From a virus, in IMG/VR virus record IMGVR_UViG_3300006738_000050, positions 1-29,661 of that record: a DNA stretch of 29,661 bases; one strand, written 5' to 3'. The position numbers and the translations under genes were made by a program. The notes beneath the pieces were generated by a model. The model was not told where the DNA came from, did no database searches, and saw nothing but the letters and a program-made list of their open reading frames with translations. Below are positions 7,174-14,485 of this stretch, in pieces (positions within the stretch are counted from its first letter, which is position 1; the number at the start of each line of letters is the position of its first letter).

Positions 7174-8022
7174 CTAAATTATTTCAACATAAGTTGAATC
7201 TGGATTGAAAAGAACAACAGAATCTGTATTGGTATTGACCGGACTTGCAAGATAACCAACAATTCGGACAGTGTCACCTGATGCTGAGGGGGCAGTAAAT
7301 GTTAGTGCGCCAGCAGTTGTGCTCACATATACAGGATCTCCCTGTTTTGTGATGGCGGTGCCGGCCAAAAGAGCTGCTGATATTCTTGCATATCCACGAG
7401 TTAACATCCCATCTGTTCCGGAATTTGTTCCGACAGCTAGGCCTAGCAACACAGGCCCAGAGGCAGTTACATCCGATGCGTCAGCGAGGGTCCATACAGA
7501 AGAATCGGTTAGATAACAAAGATTAGATAATACAGTTGTGGTGCTTCCAATTTTAATAATGTCACCTGACATATCGCCATTAGATGTGAAACCATATGGG
7601 TCAACGCCGGTAAAGTCCTGAGTTGAATCTCCTCCACCTCCGGCGCCGGCGGTAATTGAGTCACCGTTAAGAGTTAGACTACCGGAAATTTCCACAGAGC
7701 CCGTTATGCCAATCGACCCCGTAGTATTTAACCCGGTAATACCTGCTACTTTTTGTAGTCCCCAATTATTCATATTAATATCTTGGTAAGGAATCAGTTG
7801 CGCGTCGACTGCCACCATTGAGCCTGTTAGCGTGACAATATCGTCCCCTCCGATTAACAAGCCTTGGCCTTCAGACTGAGACAGGGCCGTGATGGTTCCC
7901 CATACTTCGGCGCCTGATTCAAAAGATATCTTTTCTGGAAGCGTGGGCATGACCAAAGTGTTTGTCATTGTGATTTCAGACCCAGATTGGGGTGATATGT
8001 TATTTACGTATAGTGTACTCAT
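7174..8022 (-). CDS. Fibre/decoration-type protein with a DUF2190-like C-terminal domain
   Basis: A 282-residue protein with two parts. Residues 1-135 are repetitive beta-strand sequence of the fibre kind (STLYVNNISPQSGSEI, then GITGSVEISGSLTLNGDSI) ending in a glycine-rich hinge AGAGGGGD. Residues about 150-282 form a globular domain with GLAVGTNSGTDGMLTRGYAR, a GDPVYVSTTAGALT strand and a closing NPDSTYVEI. The second part closely parallels the C-terminus of the 272-residue gene further upstream (GIALGTDPSTDGMLLRGH... FDPDSVWVEIS), so the two are paralogues. This kind of domain resembles small phage head-decoration proteins (DUF2190 type); I am not certain of the family. The ribosome site is AAAGGAAAATACTT. 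The gene lies inside the fibre cassette. Confidence 0.72.
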   Translation of the reverse strand: MSTLYVNNISPQSGSEITMTNTLVMPTLPEKISFESGAEVWGTITALSQSEGQGLLIGGDDIVTLTGSMVAVDAQLIPYQDINMNNWGLQKVAGITGLNTTGSIGITGSVEISGSLTLNGDSITAGAGGGGDSTQDFTGVDPYGFTSNGDMSGDIIKIGSTTTVLSNLCYLTDSSVWTLADASDVTASGPVLLGLAVGTNSGTDGMLTRGYARISAALLAGTAITKQGDPVYVSTTAGALTFTAPSASGDTVRIVGYLASPVNTNTDSVVLFNPDSTYVEII

Positions 8023-8037
8023 AAGTATTTTCCTTTT

Positions 8038-10095
8038 TTAAAATATTCTCATAGTGGAGCCAGTTCCAATGGTTAAATCATTACCACCACTAAAAACCAA
8101 TGGTCCGTAAAGACCACCATTGTGATCGTCGGGAACAACAATTGATGTGCTGAAAGTTACTGGATTCAAGAAACCAGCATGGGTTGTAAAGAATGAAGTT
8201 GCTTCTACTGATCCGGTTGCAACCAAGCTTGAACCATCAAATGTTAAATTAGCGCTTCCTGTGAAAGCACCAGAATCGTTATATTGAACTTGTGTGTCTG
8301 AACCGCCGGGAGTTCCAGAGCCACCTCCGCCACTTCCAGATATTGAGACACCGTTAACAAAAAGACTTCCAGTGATATTAACACTGCCTGTTAAATTCAT
8401 CCCTCCGCTAACAATTAGTGGGCTGCCGCCGGTGAGGGTACCATCAATAACAATAGTAGAACCTGTTAGAACAATGCCATTATGAGAACCAGAAATGACC
8501 ATATATTGATCACCATCTGCATTGTATTCTATATAACCACCAGTTACGTAGCTTTCAGGGCCGGCGGGATAAGTTCCAAAATATAATTTTATATTATCAT
8601 TAATTTTTATTGATCCGCTGGGATGGTAGCCTGCTGCTGGCTCATCAAAATTCATCAAAGCAGAAGAGTTGCCGGCATTAAATTGAATAGTGCCATCTGT
8701 TCCAGCGCCAATAAGAATATTGCCAGCAGCATTTAAATTAATATTAGCATCAGAATTTAGTGTAATACTGGTGCTAGCAGTCTGAATGATATTTGAACCA
8801 GATATAACTACACCCCCACCAGAAGGGACACCAGGAACATGAGAACCTGAAATAATTAAATATCGATATGCCGGAAGAGCAGTAGCATCATAGTAAATAG
8901 ATGCGGAACCTGATACATTTAGGCTGCCTGTTAAATTCAACCCCCCGCTAACAACTAGTGGGCTGCCGCCTGTAAGGGTTCCATTGATCTGTACATCGTT
9001 ATGGAATACAGCATTCCCAGAAACTGCCATAGTACCCGTGACAGATAGTGTATGAGATGGTGCTGTTGTTCCGATGCCAACATTGCCAACAGTATCAACT
9101 CTAACCTTTTCACTGCCGTCTCCACCGTGTATGCGCAAATTTCCGGCGCCATCGTTACCGTATTTTAAATATATTCCATCATTCGATACTAACACCATAT
9201 CTGCATCTGATAACAAATCAAGATTCGATCCGCCAGAGCCAGTAATAGTAGTAGCGTGTAACACACCATCAATTTGTACATCGTCTCTGAATACAGCATT
9301 TCCTGTTACATACATGCCAGTTGAAGCTGTCACATGAACACGACCTTGGATCGCTTCGAGGTTGATACCGCCGGAGCCGGCCGCCGTGATATTCGCGTAG
9401 CTTGGAGCTATAGCAGAAAAATAAGTCTGCGGTGCAAACCAAACAGCCTCTGCTTGTGTGTATAATGTACCGCCGTCATATAGTGTTATTGTCGCTGTGT
9501 CATTTGCATCTTGGCCATCATCAGCTTTGAGGGTCAAAACTGCATCTTGGCCCGGGCCGGATGCCATAGTAATATTTGAACCTGATAATACAATGCCATT
9601 TGAAGAGCCAGAAATGATTGGACTATAAAGTATATTTGTATTATAATCATATGTAAAGTTGTCAGACCCACTATGAACGGAACCAGATGCAAAAATAACG
9701 TGTTTATCATTTGCTTCGCCCATATGGAAAGAACTTGAAGATAAATCGCCCACAACAATTGAAGCTATTGTATCTTCAAAAGCTAGTTTTATCCATCCAG
9801 GATTTCCAGCAGAGCCAGAAAATATAACCCAATCATTTAAGTCCCAATCAGTTTGACCATCAACATTATGCGCTCCGGATCCTGTTATTTGCCAATAATC
9901 ACCAGCAGAAGCAGTCAAATTGGTTGAAGAATGGTAACCACCGTTAACAGAAGCACCAGCTGTAAAAAGATTGCTGTATGGGCCGCTTGGGGCCCCATCT
10001 AAATCAGATCCTGTTGCCGCATTTGTGCCTGCATTCCAAAGACCTTGGAATCTTGCTGCTCCTAAAAATGCTAATTGTCCTGTTTGTGATGGCAT
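8038..10095 (-). CDS. Long fibre-like virion protein with repeated GSL/GSV modules
   Basis: A 685-residue protein, the largest in the cassette and probably a trimeric fibre. It is rich in G, S, T, N and V, with many short ISGSNI, VSGSASI and TGSVNITGS strands. An NVGIGTTAPSHTLSVTG segment (about 336-352) is typical of phage fibre shafts. A GTLTGGSPLVVSGG-type module occurs twice, near residues 371-390 and 551-570, from a 60-base direct DNA repeat. A glycine-rich hinge precedes a DTQVQYNDSGAF module (about 602-613) that also occurs at the N-terminus of the 272-residue gene. There is no peptidase or chaperone signature at the C-terminus. The ribosome site GTGGGAG precedes the ATG. Whether it is attached to head or tail cannot be decided from sequence; its place in the capsid operon makes a head fibre possible. 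Confidence 0.78.
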   Translation of the reverse strand: MPSQTGQLAFLGAARFQGLWNAGTNAATGSDLDGAPSGPYSNLFTAGASVNGGYHSSTNLTASAGDYWQITGSGAHNVDGQTDWDLNDWVIFSGSAGNPGWIKLAFEDTIASIVVGDLSSSSFHMGEANDKHVIFASGSVHSGSDNFTYDYNTNILYSPIISGSSNGIVLSGSNITMASGPGQDAVLTLKADDGQDANDTATITLYDGGTLYTQAEAVWFAPQTYFSAIAPSYANITAAGSGGINLEAIQGRVHVTASTGMYVTGNAVFRDDVQIDGVLHATTITGSGGSNLDLLSDADMVLVSNDGIYLKYGNDGAGNLRIHGGDGSEKVRVDTVGNVGIGTTAPSHTLSVTGTMAVSGNAVFHNDVQINGTLTGGSPLVVSGGLNLTGSLNVSGSASIYYDATALPAYRYLIISGSHVPGVPSGGGVVISGSNIIQTASTSITLNSDANINLNAAGNILIGAGTDGTIQFNAGNSSALMNFDEPAAGYHPSGSIKINDNIKLYFGTYPAGPESYVTGGYIEYNADGDQYMVISGSHNGIVLTGSTIVIDGTLTGGSPLIVSGGMNLTGSVNITGSLFVNGVSISGSGGGGSGTPGGSDTQVQYNDSGAFTGSANLTFDGSSLVATGSVEATSFFTTHAGFLNPVTFSTSIVVPDDHNGGLYGPLVFSGGNDLTIGTGSTMRIF
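8384..8443. repeat. Internal direct repeat, copy 1, in the 685-residue fibre gene
   Basis: Sixty bases beginning CTGCCTGTTAAATTCA recur 540 bases away at 8924-8983, exactly in frame (180 codons apart), with about eight to ten differences by eye. The repeat encodes the LTGGSP-VVSGG-NLTGS fibre module. Confidence 0.8.
8924..8983. repeat. Internal direct repeat, copy 2, in the 685-residue fibre gene
   Basis: This is the partner of 8384-8443 in the same orientation and frame. Recombination between the copies would shorten the fibre by 180 residues without loss of frame. Confidence 0.8.
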
Positions 10096-10137
10096 TTAAT
10101 ATTCTCCCACTAACATATAATTAGATAGCAATATTTA

Positions 10138-11682
10138 TTATCTTCCCATGATCTTAAAAACATTTGCAGATGCAACGCCAAATACTTTTTTAATATCTAC
10201 GCCTGGTGTTTTATATACCTTATTTGTATAAACAATATCACCGTCATCACCGTCACAACTATATGAAGGGGGGTCAATACTAGCTAAGATAGATATATGA
10301 GGGTGGTACTTTATAGACGATTCTCCATCGTCGCTGTAATCTGAATAGACTATTCCGGTGGATTGCTCTTCCAAGACTGGCTCAACATTTAAGTAATCAT
10401 GATCGTAATTTACTAATACAATTGAAAAGTTATCAAGAAGCGTTATATCAGCTCTTGCAGCTGCGTTAAGCGATATTTCATTATAATTCGTGGAGCCGCC
10501 GTGCAACGAGGCTGTCAGCCAAGTTGTAGTCGCGATTGAATAATCAGTAACATTTCCTGCCATTGTGTTACCAGCAGAAAATCCTGTAATAGCGTCGAAA
10601 TCTGACAGTGTTAAAGCTGACCCAGTCCAAGATGATTTTACAACAATTAGATCCGAGAGGCCCTGGGGGGGCGTCGCGTAGCCTGCAATTTTCAATGTTG
10701 CGTTGTCTGGTACAGAAGTAATTTGACTCGTATCAAAAGTCATGAAAGCGCGGGAGACAAGCCACCCTTCGACGGGGACGTCGAAGTGCAACGCGGCGGC
10801 GGGGAATTCCTCGGCGGTGGCGCTGTCCGTGCCGTAGGTTCCGGATAAAGAATCTCTTGAATCAGACCAGGAGGTGCCGAGGATATTCAAGATGTGACCA
10901 TCGCCTGGGGCGGTGTAGTCGACCCCCCAAGTGGTACCACTAACATAAATTTGCTGAACGCTACTTGTCGCAAAGAAGCTGAAGCCGTATGCTTCTCCTA
11001 GGTCGGTGTTATTTGCTTCTCCTGGCCAATTAATTATAATTGGGGTAGAGTAATTATCGCGTGCCATAAGATCGGTCGCTGCTGGATCAATGGTACCACC
11101 GAGGTAATATGACTGATTATAAAAACCTCTTCGGCCGTAGATGGTGTTGTCCGCGACGCCAATAGTGGCGCCTGCACCCCACGCGTGCCCAGGAGAGCCG
11201 ACTACAACTATCGGTGCGTATCTAAATTCAATTCTACTAGATGTTTCATATAATACAACCTGGAATTTAAGATCTGCGTAGTTGGCGGCATCTTGGCCAT
11301 ATTCGCCAACTTCCCACTCTATAACAAAAAATTGGTTTGGTGTGGTACCAAACGCTTCAGATTTAACATACTGGGAAGTACCTGTAGTAGCCCTTAAATC
11401 GTCCCACCAAGGAGCTACAACTACAACGTCGGGGCCGTTAAATTTCGGATTATTATAAGATACACCGAAGGTGCCATCAAAACTGAGTAGTCCGTTAACG
11501 TTAATAGAGATCGTTGTATAATCACCACCATTAAAATTAAATGTAAAGGGTAATATAACTGTATCCCAGTTATCGTCGGCGCCGGCCGTGAAGACCGTCG
11601 TGGGTGAAATCAACGGTAATAATGCATCAGGTCCGCCGAGGCAAGGCTCCCGGGTGAGTGTCATATCATTGATTAGCGGCAC
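10138..11682 (-). CDS. Multidomain surface protein with bacterial-cell-surface-like beta domains
   Basis: A 514-residue protein. The GTG at 11682 is the likely start because AGGAGG lies eight bases before it; the ATG at 11664 lacks such a site. Residues about 30-235 resemble the beta-sandwich of bacterial surface proteins: TFNFNGGDYTTISINVNGLLSF, then VVAPWWDDLR, FFVIEWEVGEY and FQVVLYETSSRIEFRYAP, a pattern like nidogen-type or gliding-motility-associated modules. Residues about 285-430 (FDVPVEGWLVSRAFMTFDTS, ATLKIAGYATPP and later strands) resemble DNRLRE/carbohydrate-binding-type sandwiches. The C-terminal tail PGVDIKKVFGVASANVFKIM is a short motif also hinted at in the beta-helix proteins. 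It probably sits on the virion surface and binds host glycans (inference). A GC-rich patch lies inside the gene at about 10740-10860. Confidence 0.7.
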   Translation of the reverse strand: MPLINDMTLTREPCLGGPDALLPLISPTTVFTAGADDNWDTVILPFTFNFNGGDYTTISINVNGLLSFDGTFGVSYNNPKFNGPDVVVVAPWWDDLRATTGTSQYVKSEAFGTTPNQFFVIEWEVGEYGQDAANYADLKFQVVLYETSSRIEFRYAPIVVVGSPGHAWGAGATIGVADNTIYGRRGFYNQSYYLGGTIDPAATDLMARDNYSTPIIINWPGEANNTDLGEAYGFSFFATSSVQQIYVSGTTWGVDYTAPGDGHILNILGTSWSDSRDSLSGTYGTDSATAEEFPAAALHFDVPVEGWLVSRAFMTFDTSQITSVPDNATLKIAGYATPPQGLSDLIVVKSSWTGSALTLSDFDAITGFSAGNTMAGNVTDYSIATTTWLTASLHGGSTNYNEISLNAAARADITLLDNFSIVLVNYDHDYLNVEPVLEEQSTGIVYSDYSDDGESSIKYHPHISILASIDPPSYSCDGDDGDIVYTNKVYKTPGVDIKKVFGVASANVFKIMGR

Positions 11683-11694
11683 TAAAAAGCCCTC

Positions 11695-12513
11695 CTAAGA
11701 TATTTCAACCCAAACAGAATCCGGATCAAATTTAATTACGCCCACAGTAGGCGTACAATACCCGACAACTCTTACATAAGAACCTGATGCCGATGGGGCT
11801 GAGCCTGTCATCGCACCGGACATACCAGGCCCAGATGCAACATATACTGCTGATCCTGTCTGCCAGGCGCCGAGGACAGAGTATACTCCTGGAAACAGTT
11901 CAGTATTGACATGGCCGCGGAGGAGCATCCCGTCGGTTGACGGGTCAGTTCCCAGCGCTATTCCCAGAAGAGACGCATTCCCAGCGGCGGTTTCACCCAG
12001 AGAGCCTGTGCCGGCAGCATTTGGGGCTTGCCACCCACCATCAGCATTAAGATAGAAAAGTGTGCCGGGCGGCACCGTAGAACCTGTGCCGTAATAAACA
12101 ACGTCGCCAATTCCAGTTGCTGAAGCCAGGCCGGCTGGGTCGAGGGCTCCCGTAGCATGTCTAGAGCAGTGGCCCATCTCTAAAGCTAAAAGGTTAGCAA
12201 CAGAAAGGGAGGTACCATCATAAGTTACGTTAGAGGCTCCCTGAAAATTTACTCCATCGCTGTATTGGACATGGGTTGCGGTGCCGCCTGGTGATACGTG
12301 CCAACCATCACTGCCAGTAATCCCAACTCCATTAACAGTCACACTACCTGTCACGTTTAGCGAGCCGCTAACAAATAATTCTGGTACTGGAAGAGTGTCA
12401 TCAAAAGTTAATCGAGCGCTTCCAGTAAAAGTACCAGCATCATTATATTGGACTTGAGAATCAAGCCCACCTGGTATACCAGCTCCACCGCCGCCGCCGC
12501 TTTTAAAACCCAT
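11695..12513 (-). CDS. Fibre/decoration-type protein, paralogue of the 282-residue gene
   Basis: A 272-residue protein. The N-terminal glycine-rich hinge and the module SQVQYNDAGTFTGSARLTF (about 19-37) recur as HVQYSDGVNFQGASNVTYDG near residue 82 and as DTQVQYNDSGAF in the 685-residue fibre. Residues about 135-272 form the globular domain shared with the 282-residue protein: GIALGTDPSTDGMLLRGH, GSAVYVASGP, ASGSYVRVVGY and a FDPDSVWVEIS end. A ribosome site GTAGGGGA precedes the ATG. The gene lies between the multidomain surface protein and a small virion-type protein. It is likely a fibre-tip or decoration component; its partner is not identified. Confidence 0.72.
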   Translation of the reverse strand: MGFKSGGGGGAGIPGGLDSQVQYNDAGTFTGSARLTFDDTLPVPELFVSGSLNVTGSVTVNGVGITGSDGWHVSPGGTATHVQYSDGVNFQGASNVTYDGTSLSVANLLALEMGHCSRHATGALDPAGLASATGIGDVVYYGTGSTVPPGTLFYLNADGGWQAPNAAGTGSLGETAAGNASLLGIALGTDPSTDGMLLRGHVNTELFPGVYSVLGAWQTGSAVYVASGPGMSGAMTGSAPSASGSYVRVVGYCTPTVGVIKFDPDSVWVEIS

Positions 12514-12523
12514 TGTTAATCCC

Positions 12524-12982
12524 CTACTCTGTTACGCCAGAACCAGTTAGTTCATACATTGATTGTGTGGGAATATTTGTTAATGATGCATATAACATAA
12601 ACCCGCCCACGTTGGCAGCGGGTGCGGAAATAAATATTTCCTTGCACTTAACATCAAATTCCATGGAATCTTCATGACTATTTAATTCTATAAAATGCAA
12701 ACCACTTACAACGTTCTCCCACGGCTTTCCAACAGAGCCGGTTGATACAAAGTGCACTCTTATAGGGCCGTCGGTATCGACGGCAGAAGAGCCCGATGCT
12801 ACAACATTAATCTTTTTTGTTACGGTAGGAAAAGAAATCTGAATTTCCTGACCAGCTGCGACTGTCGAGCCGGTAATAAAAGGATGACCGGATACTTGAT
12901 ATGAGCCCACATTTCTTAAACCGACGCGTGTTGCTCCCGCAAACGTTACGTTGTCACTTGCTTCTCTGGGTTTAAATGCCAT
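12524..12982 (-). CDS. Small beta-rich virion-type protein, unknown
   Basis: A 152-residue protein beginning MAFKPREASDNVTFAGATRV. It has alternating beta strands (EIQISFPTVTKKINVVASGS, RVHFVSTGSVG, EIFISAPAANVGGFMLYASL), no membrane segment and no coiled coil. Composition resembles small phage capsid-surface or fibre-associated proteins. The ribosome site GTAGGAATA precedes the ATG at 12982, eight bases after the bS21-like gene. It is the first gene of the fibre cassette. No family is recognised; virion role is inferred from composition and neighbours. Confidence 0.68.
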   Translation of the reverse strand: MAFKPREASDNVTFAGATRVGLRNVGSYQVSGHPFITGSTVAAGQEIQISFPTVTKKINVVASGSSAVDTDGPIRVHFVSTGSVGKPWENVVSGLHFIELNSHEDSMEFDVKCKEIFISAPAANVGGFMLYASLTNIPTQSMYELTGSGVTE

Positions 12983-12990
12983 TTTTATTC

Positions 12991-13230
12991 CTACCTTATA
13001 TTTAGTTTTCTATTTCTTTCTTGTTCTGCCTTTCTGGCATTTTGAAATTTTTTAATTTTTTCTTGTCGACGTTTTTTCGAAGGTTTAATATAAAATCTCT
13101 TATCTAAATAGTCTTCAATTATTCTTTCTTTTTTGACCTTTTTGATAAATTTTCTTATTAAGCGATTTATATCTCCGCCAACTTCTCTTATATCAACTTT
13201 CACGTTAACTGGTCTCTTACCCTTGCTCAT
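12991..13230 (-). CDS. rpsU: Ribosomal protein bS21 homologue
   Basis: A 79-residue very basic protein. The segment VNVKVDIREVGGDINRLIRK through KKERIIEDYLDKRFYIKPSKKRRQEKIKKF parallels bacterial bS21 ([39 protein letters not shown].K) along its whole core: the beta strand, the R-x-F-K-K helix, the R-x-F/R-E-F-Y-x-KP turn and the lysine/arginine-rich tail. bS21 sits on the 30S subunit near the anti-Shine-Dalgarno region and aids initiation, so a phage copy may replace the host protein and favour phage messages (inference from reports of viral bS21). The start at 13230 overlaps the upstream stop as ATGA, implying coupled translation; a GTG at 13245 would add five residues but is less likely. 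It lies in the capsid-assembly operon. Confidence 0.88.
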   Translation of the reverse strand: MSKGKRPVNVKVDIREVGGDINRLIRKFIKKVKKERIIEDYLDKRFYIKPSKKRRQEKIKKFQNARKAEQERNRKLNIR

Positions 13231-13601
13231 ATCATGTGTTTCCACTTGTCGTCAACAATATTCAGTATACCGGCTATATCAACGCCGGCGTCGTTAGCTG
13301 CAACGCCAGCTAGCGGGGATCCTGGTGATGACTCCCTTATTTCTGGAACGTTGCCAAAAACGTCAGCCTTCACTTTGACAGATTCATTTAAACGTTTAAT
13401 ACGTTCTTGACGTTTACGCTCATATTCTTCTTCTAGCTTTCCTTGCTCTGAATCTTTTTTTGTTTCCATTACAACACCAGTGTTCATTCCGCGAACAACT
13501 TCAGAAATGATGCCTGACAACATTCCTTCTTCTAGAATTACTTCTCGAACTGTTTGCCTTATCAGGGGCTTAAGAATTTTTTTAAAATCTTCTCTATTCA
13601 T
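13227..13601 (-). CDS. Conserved-type unknown protein between protease and bS21 genes
   Basis: A 124-residue protein of unknown function. The N-terminus (MNREDFKKILKPLIRQTVRE, then VILEEGMLSGIISEVVRG) is amphipathic helix; residues about 50-75 are a charged helix with EEEYERKRQERIKRLNES; the C-terminal half is less ordered with PGSPLAGVAANDAGVDIAGI. It starts two bases after the protease stop and its own stop overlaps the bS21 start by four bases. Position between protease and scaffold would suit a prohead-core protein, but no homologue is recognised. Confidence 0.75.
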   Translation of the reverse strand: MNREDFKKILKPLIRQTVREVILEEGMLSGIISEVVRGMNTGVVMETKKDSEQGKLEEEYERKRQERIKRLNESVKVKADVFGNVPEIRESSPGSPLAGVAANDAGVDIAGILNIVDDKWKHMI

Positions 13602-13602
13602 T

Positions 13603-14220
13603 TTAATCTCTCAATATTGAATCTAGCAAGTGATCAATTCGATCCTTTTTTGACTCATTTAAATATAAATTAATTTCTGGATTGATATTTGTGGACGGGT
13701 GTACATATGCGCCCGGAGTTGAGGGCTCAGAGACCATATCGAAACAAATAAGTTGAAAATCATCTTCAACAATTGTTTTTCCATCTTTTTCTTTAACTGA
13801 ACCCAAACCACGAGACGAAATACCAAGCTTGACATTTGCTTTTACAAGATCTTTGAGAATTCGGCCAGAGGGGGTGTCGAGAACTTCAAATTTTCCCATT
13901 ACACTTTCTCCCTCCCACCACATCTTTATAGCCAAATGAGAAGCATTTTTGAGATTAATCACACTGTCATCAGGATGATCAAGTTCCCCCAAAGATCTTC
14001 TCTCGTGCACCGCTTTTTGGTAATTTTTAATTTCACGAGTAAGAATATTTTTACTATATACTCGTCCATTACCATTTTTGGTACCAGCCTTCTGGCATAT
14101 GCCCACAAGATAGATAGCGCCGTCCATAGCCTTTCTTTTTTCGGCTTCGGTTAAAACATTTACCGGACATCGACCTTCTGGGCACAGCTCAAAATATTCT
14201 TTTAAAAGCCGTTGTGCCAT
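13603..14220 (-). CDS. 21: Prohead core protease, T4 gp21 type
   Basis: A 205-residue serine protease of the phage prohead protease family (herpes-assemblin-like fold). It cleaves scaffold and capsid propeptides after glutamate during head maturation and then itself. Visible landmarks: NGRVYSKNILTREI near 51-64; the ELDHP motif with catalytic-type His82; a GKFEVLDTPSGRILKDL segment; the KLGISSRGLGS motif with catalytic-type Ser135 or Ser136; and FDMVSEPSTPGAYV near 160-173. Length agrees with T4 gp21 (about 212). The gene is followed closely by two small genes. In T4 the scaffold and capsid genes follow directly; here they are separated by 9 kb of other genes. Confidence 0.93.
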   Translation of the reverse strand: MAQRLLKEYFELCPEGRCPVNVLTEAEKRKAMDGAIYLVGICQKAGTKNGNGRVYSKNILTREIKNYQKAVHERRSLGELDHPDDSVINLKNASHLAIKMWWEGESVMGKFEVLDTPSGRILKDLVKANVKLGISSRGLGSVKEKDGKTIVEDDFQLICFDMVSEPSTPGAYVHPSTNINPEINLYLNESKKDRIDHLLDSILRD

Positions 14221-14226
14221 TTTCTA

Positions 14227-14382
14227 TTATTTTCTCACTGTTTTGGTTGATAAGTTTGGACCAATCTTGCCTTTGCCAGCACCAGGAGGAGCCTGATTTG
14301 CAACCTTGCCAGGATTTTTAATTCCCCAAACCATCGAAGAAGCTTTTCCTTCTTTTACTACTTTTTTATCGCCTTTAGCCAT
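14227..14382 (-). CDS. Small basic protein of unknown function
   Basis: A 51-residue protein, MAKGDKKVVKEGKASSMVWG onward, lysine- and glycine-rich with a QAPPGAGKGKIGPNLSTKT tail. The start at 14382 is chosen because AAGGAG lies eight bases upstream; a longer frame from 14445 lacks such a site and begins in unlike sequence. The stop lies seven bases before the protease start. Composition suggests a nucleic-acid- or core-associated small protein, similar in place to T4 genes 67/68, but no homology is claimed. Confidence 0.65.
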   Translation of the reverse strand: MAKGDKKVVKEGKASSMVWGIKNPGKVANQAPPGAGKGKIGPNLSTKTVRK

Positions 14383-14398
14383 TTTTAAATCTCCTTTT

Positions 14399-14429
14399 AA
14401 AAAAAATAATTTGTGAGGCTCACCCTCAC
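14399..14429 (-). terminator. Weak hairpin plus T-tract upstream of the 51-residue gene
   Basis: On the minus strand GTGAGG pairs with CCTCAC around a five-base loop (stem arms 14424-14429 and 14413-14418), followed after AAATTA by eight T. The six-base spacing between stem and T-run is longer than ideal, so it may act as an attenuator or have no role. Confidence 0.3.
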
Positions 14430-14485
14430 GCGATATCGCTACCATTGCAGCAGCGACGAACTTCTGGAATGTTACGCCGTTTCAT
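14426..14485 (-). CDS. Possible 19-residue peptide, translationally coupled
   Basis: The frame MKRRNIPEVRRCCNGSDIA begins at 14485. Its ATG overlaps the stop of the membrane-protein gene as ATGA, and GGAGGTGAAGAGA lies just upstream, one of the better ribosome sites in the window. It ends at 14426 in the hairpin. No family can be recognised at this length; it may be a leader peptide, a gene remnant or chance. Confidence 0.3.
   Translation of the reverse strand: MKRRNIPEVRRCCNGSDIA

Noticed and set aside
13231-13245. Five-residue N-terminal extension of the bS21-like gene from a GTG
   Set aside because: The ATG at 13230 forms an ATGA overlap with the upstream stop and gives an N-terminus of normal bS21 type; the GTG would need a larger overlap.
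14383-14445. Longer start for the small basic gene at 14445
   Set aside because: No ribosome site at that ATG, whereas AAGGAG sits correctly before the ATG at 14382.
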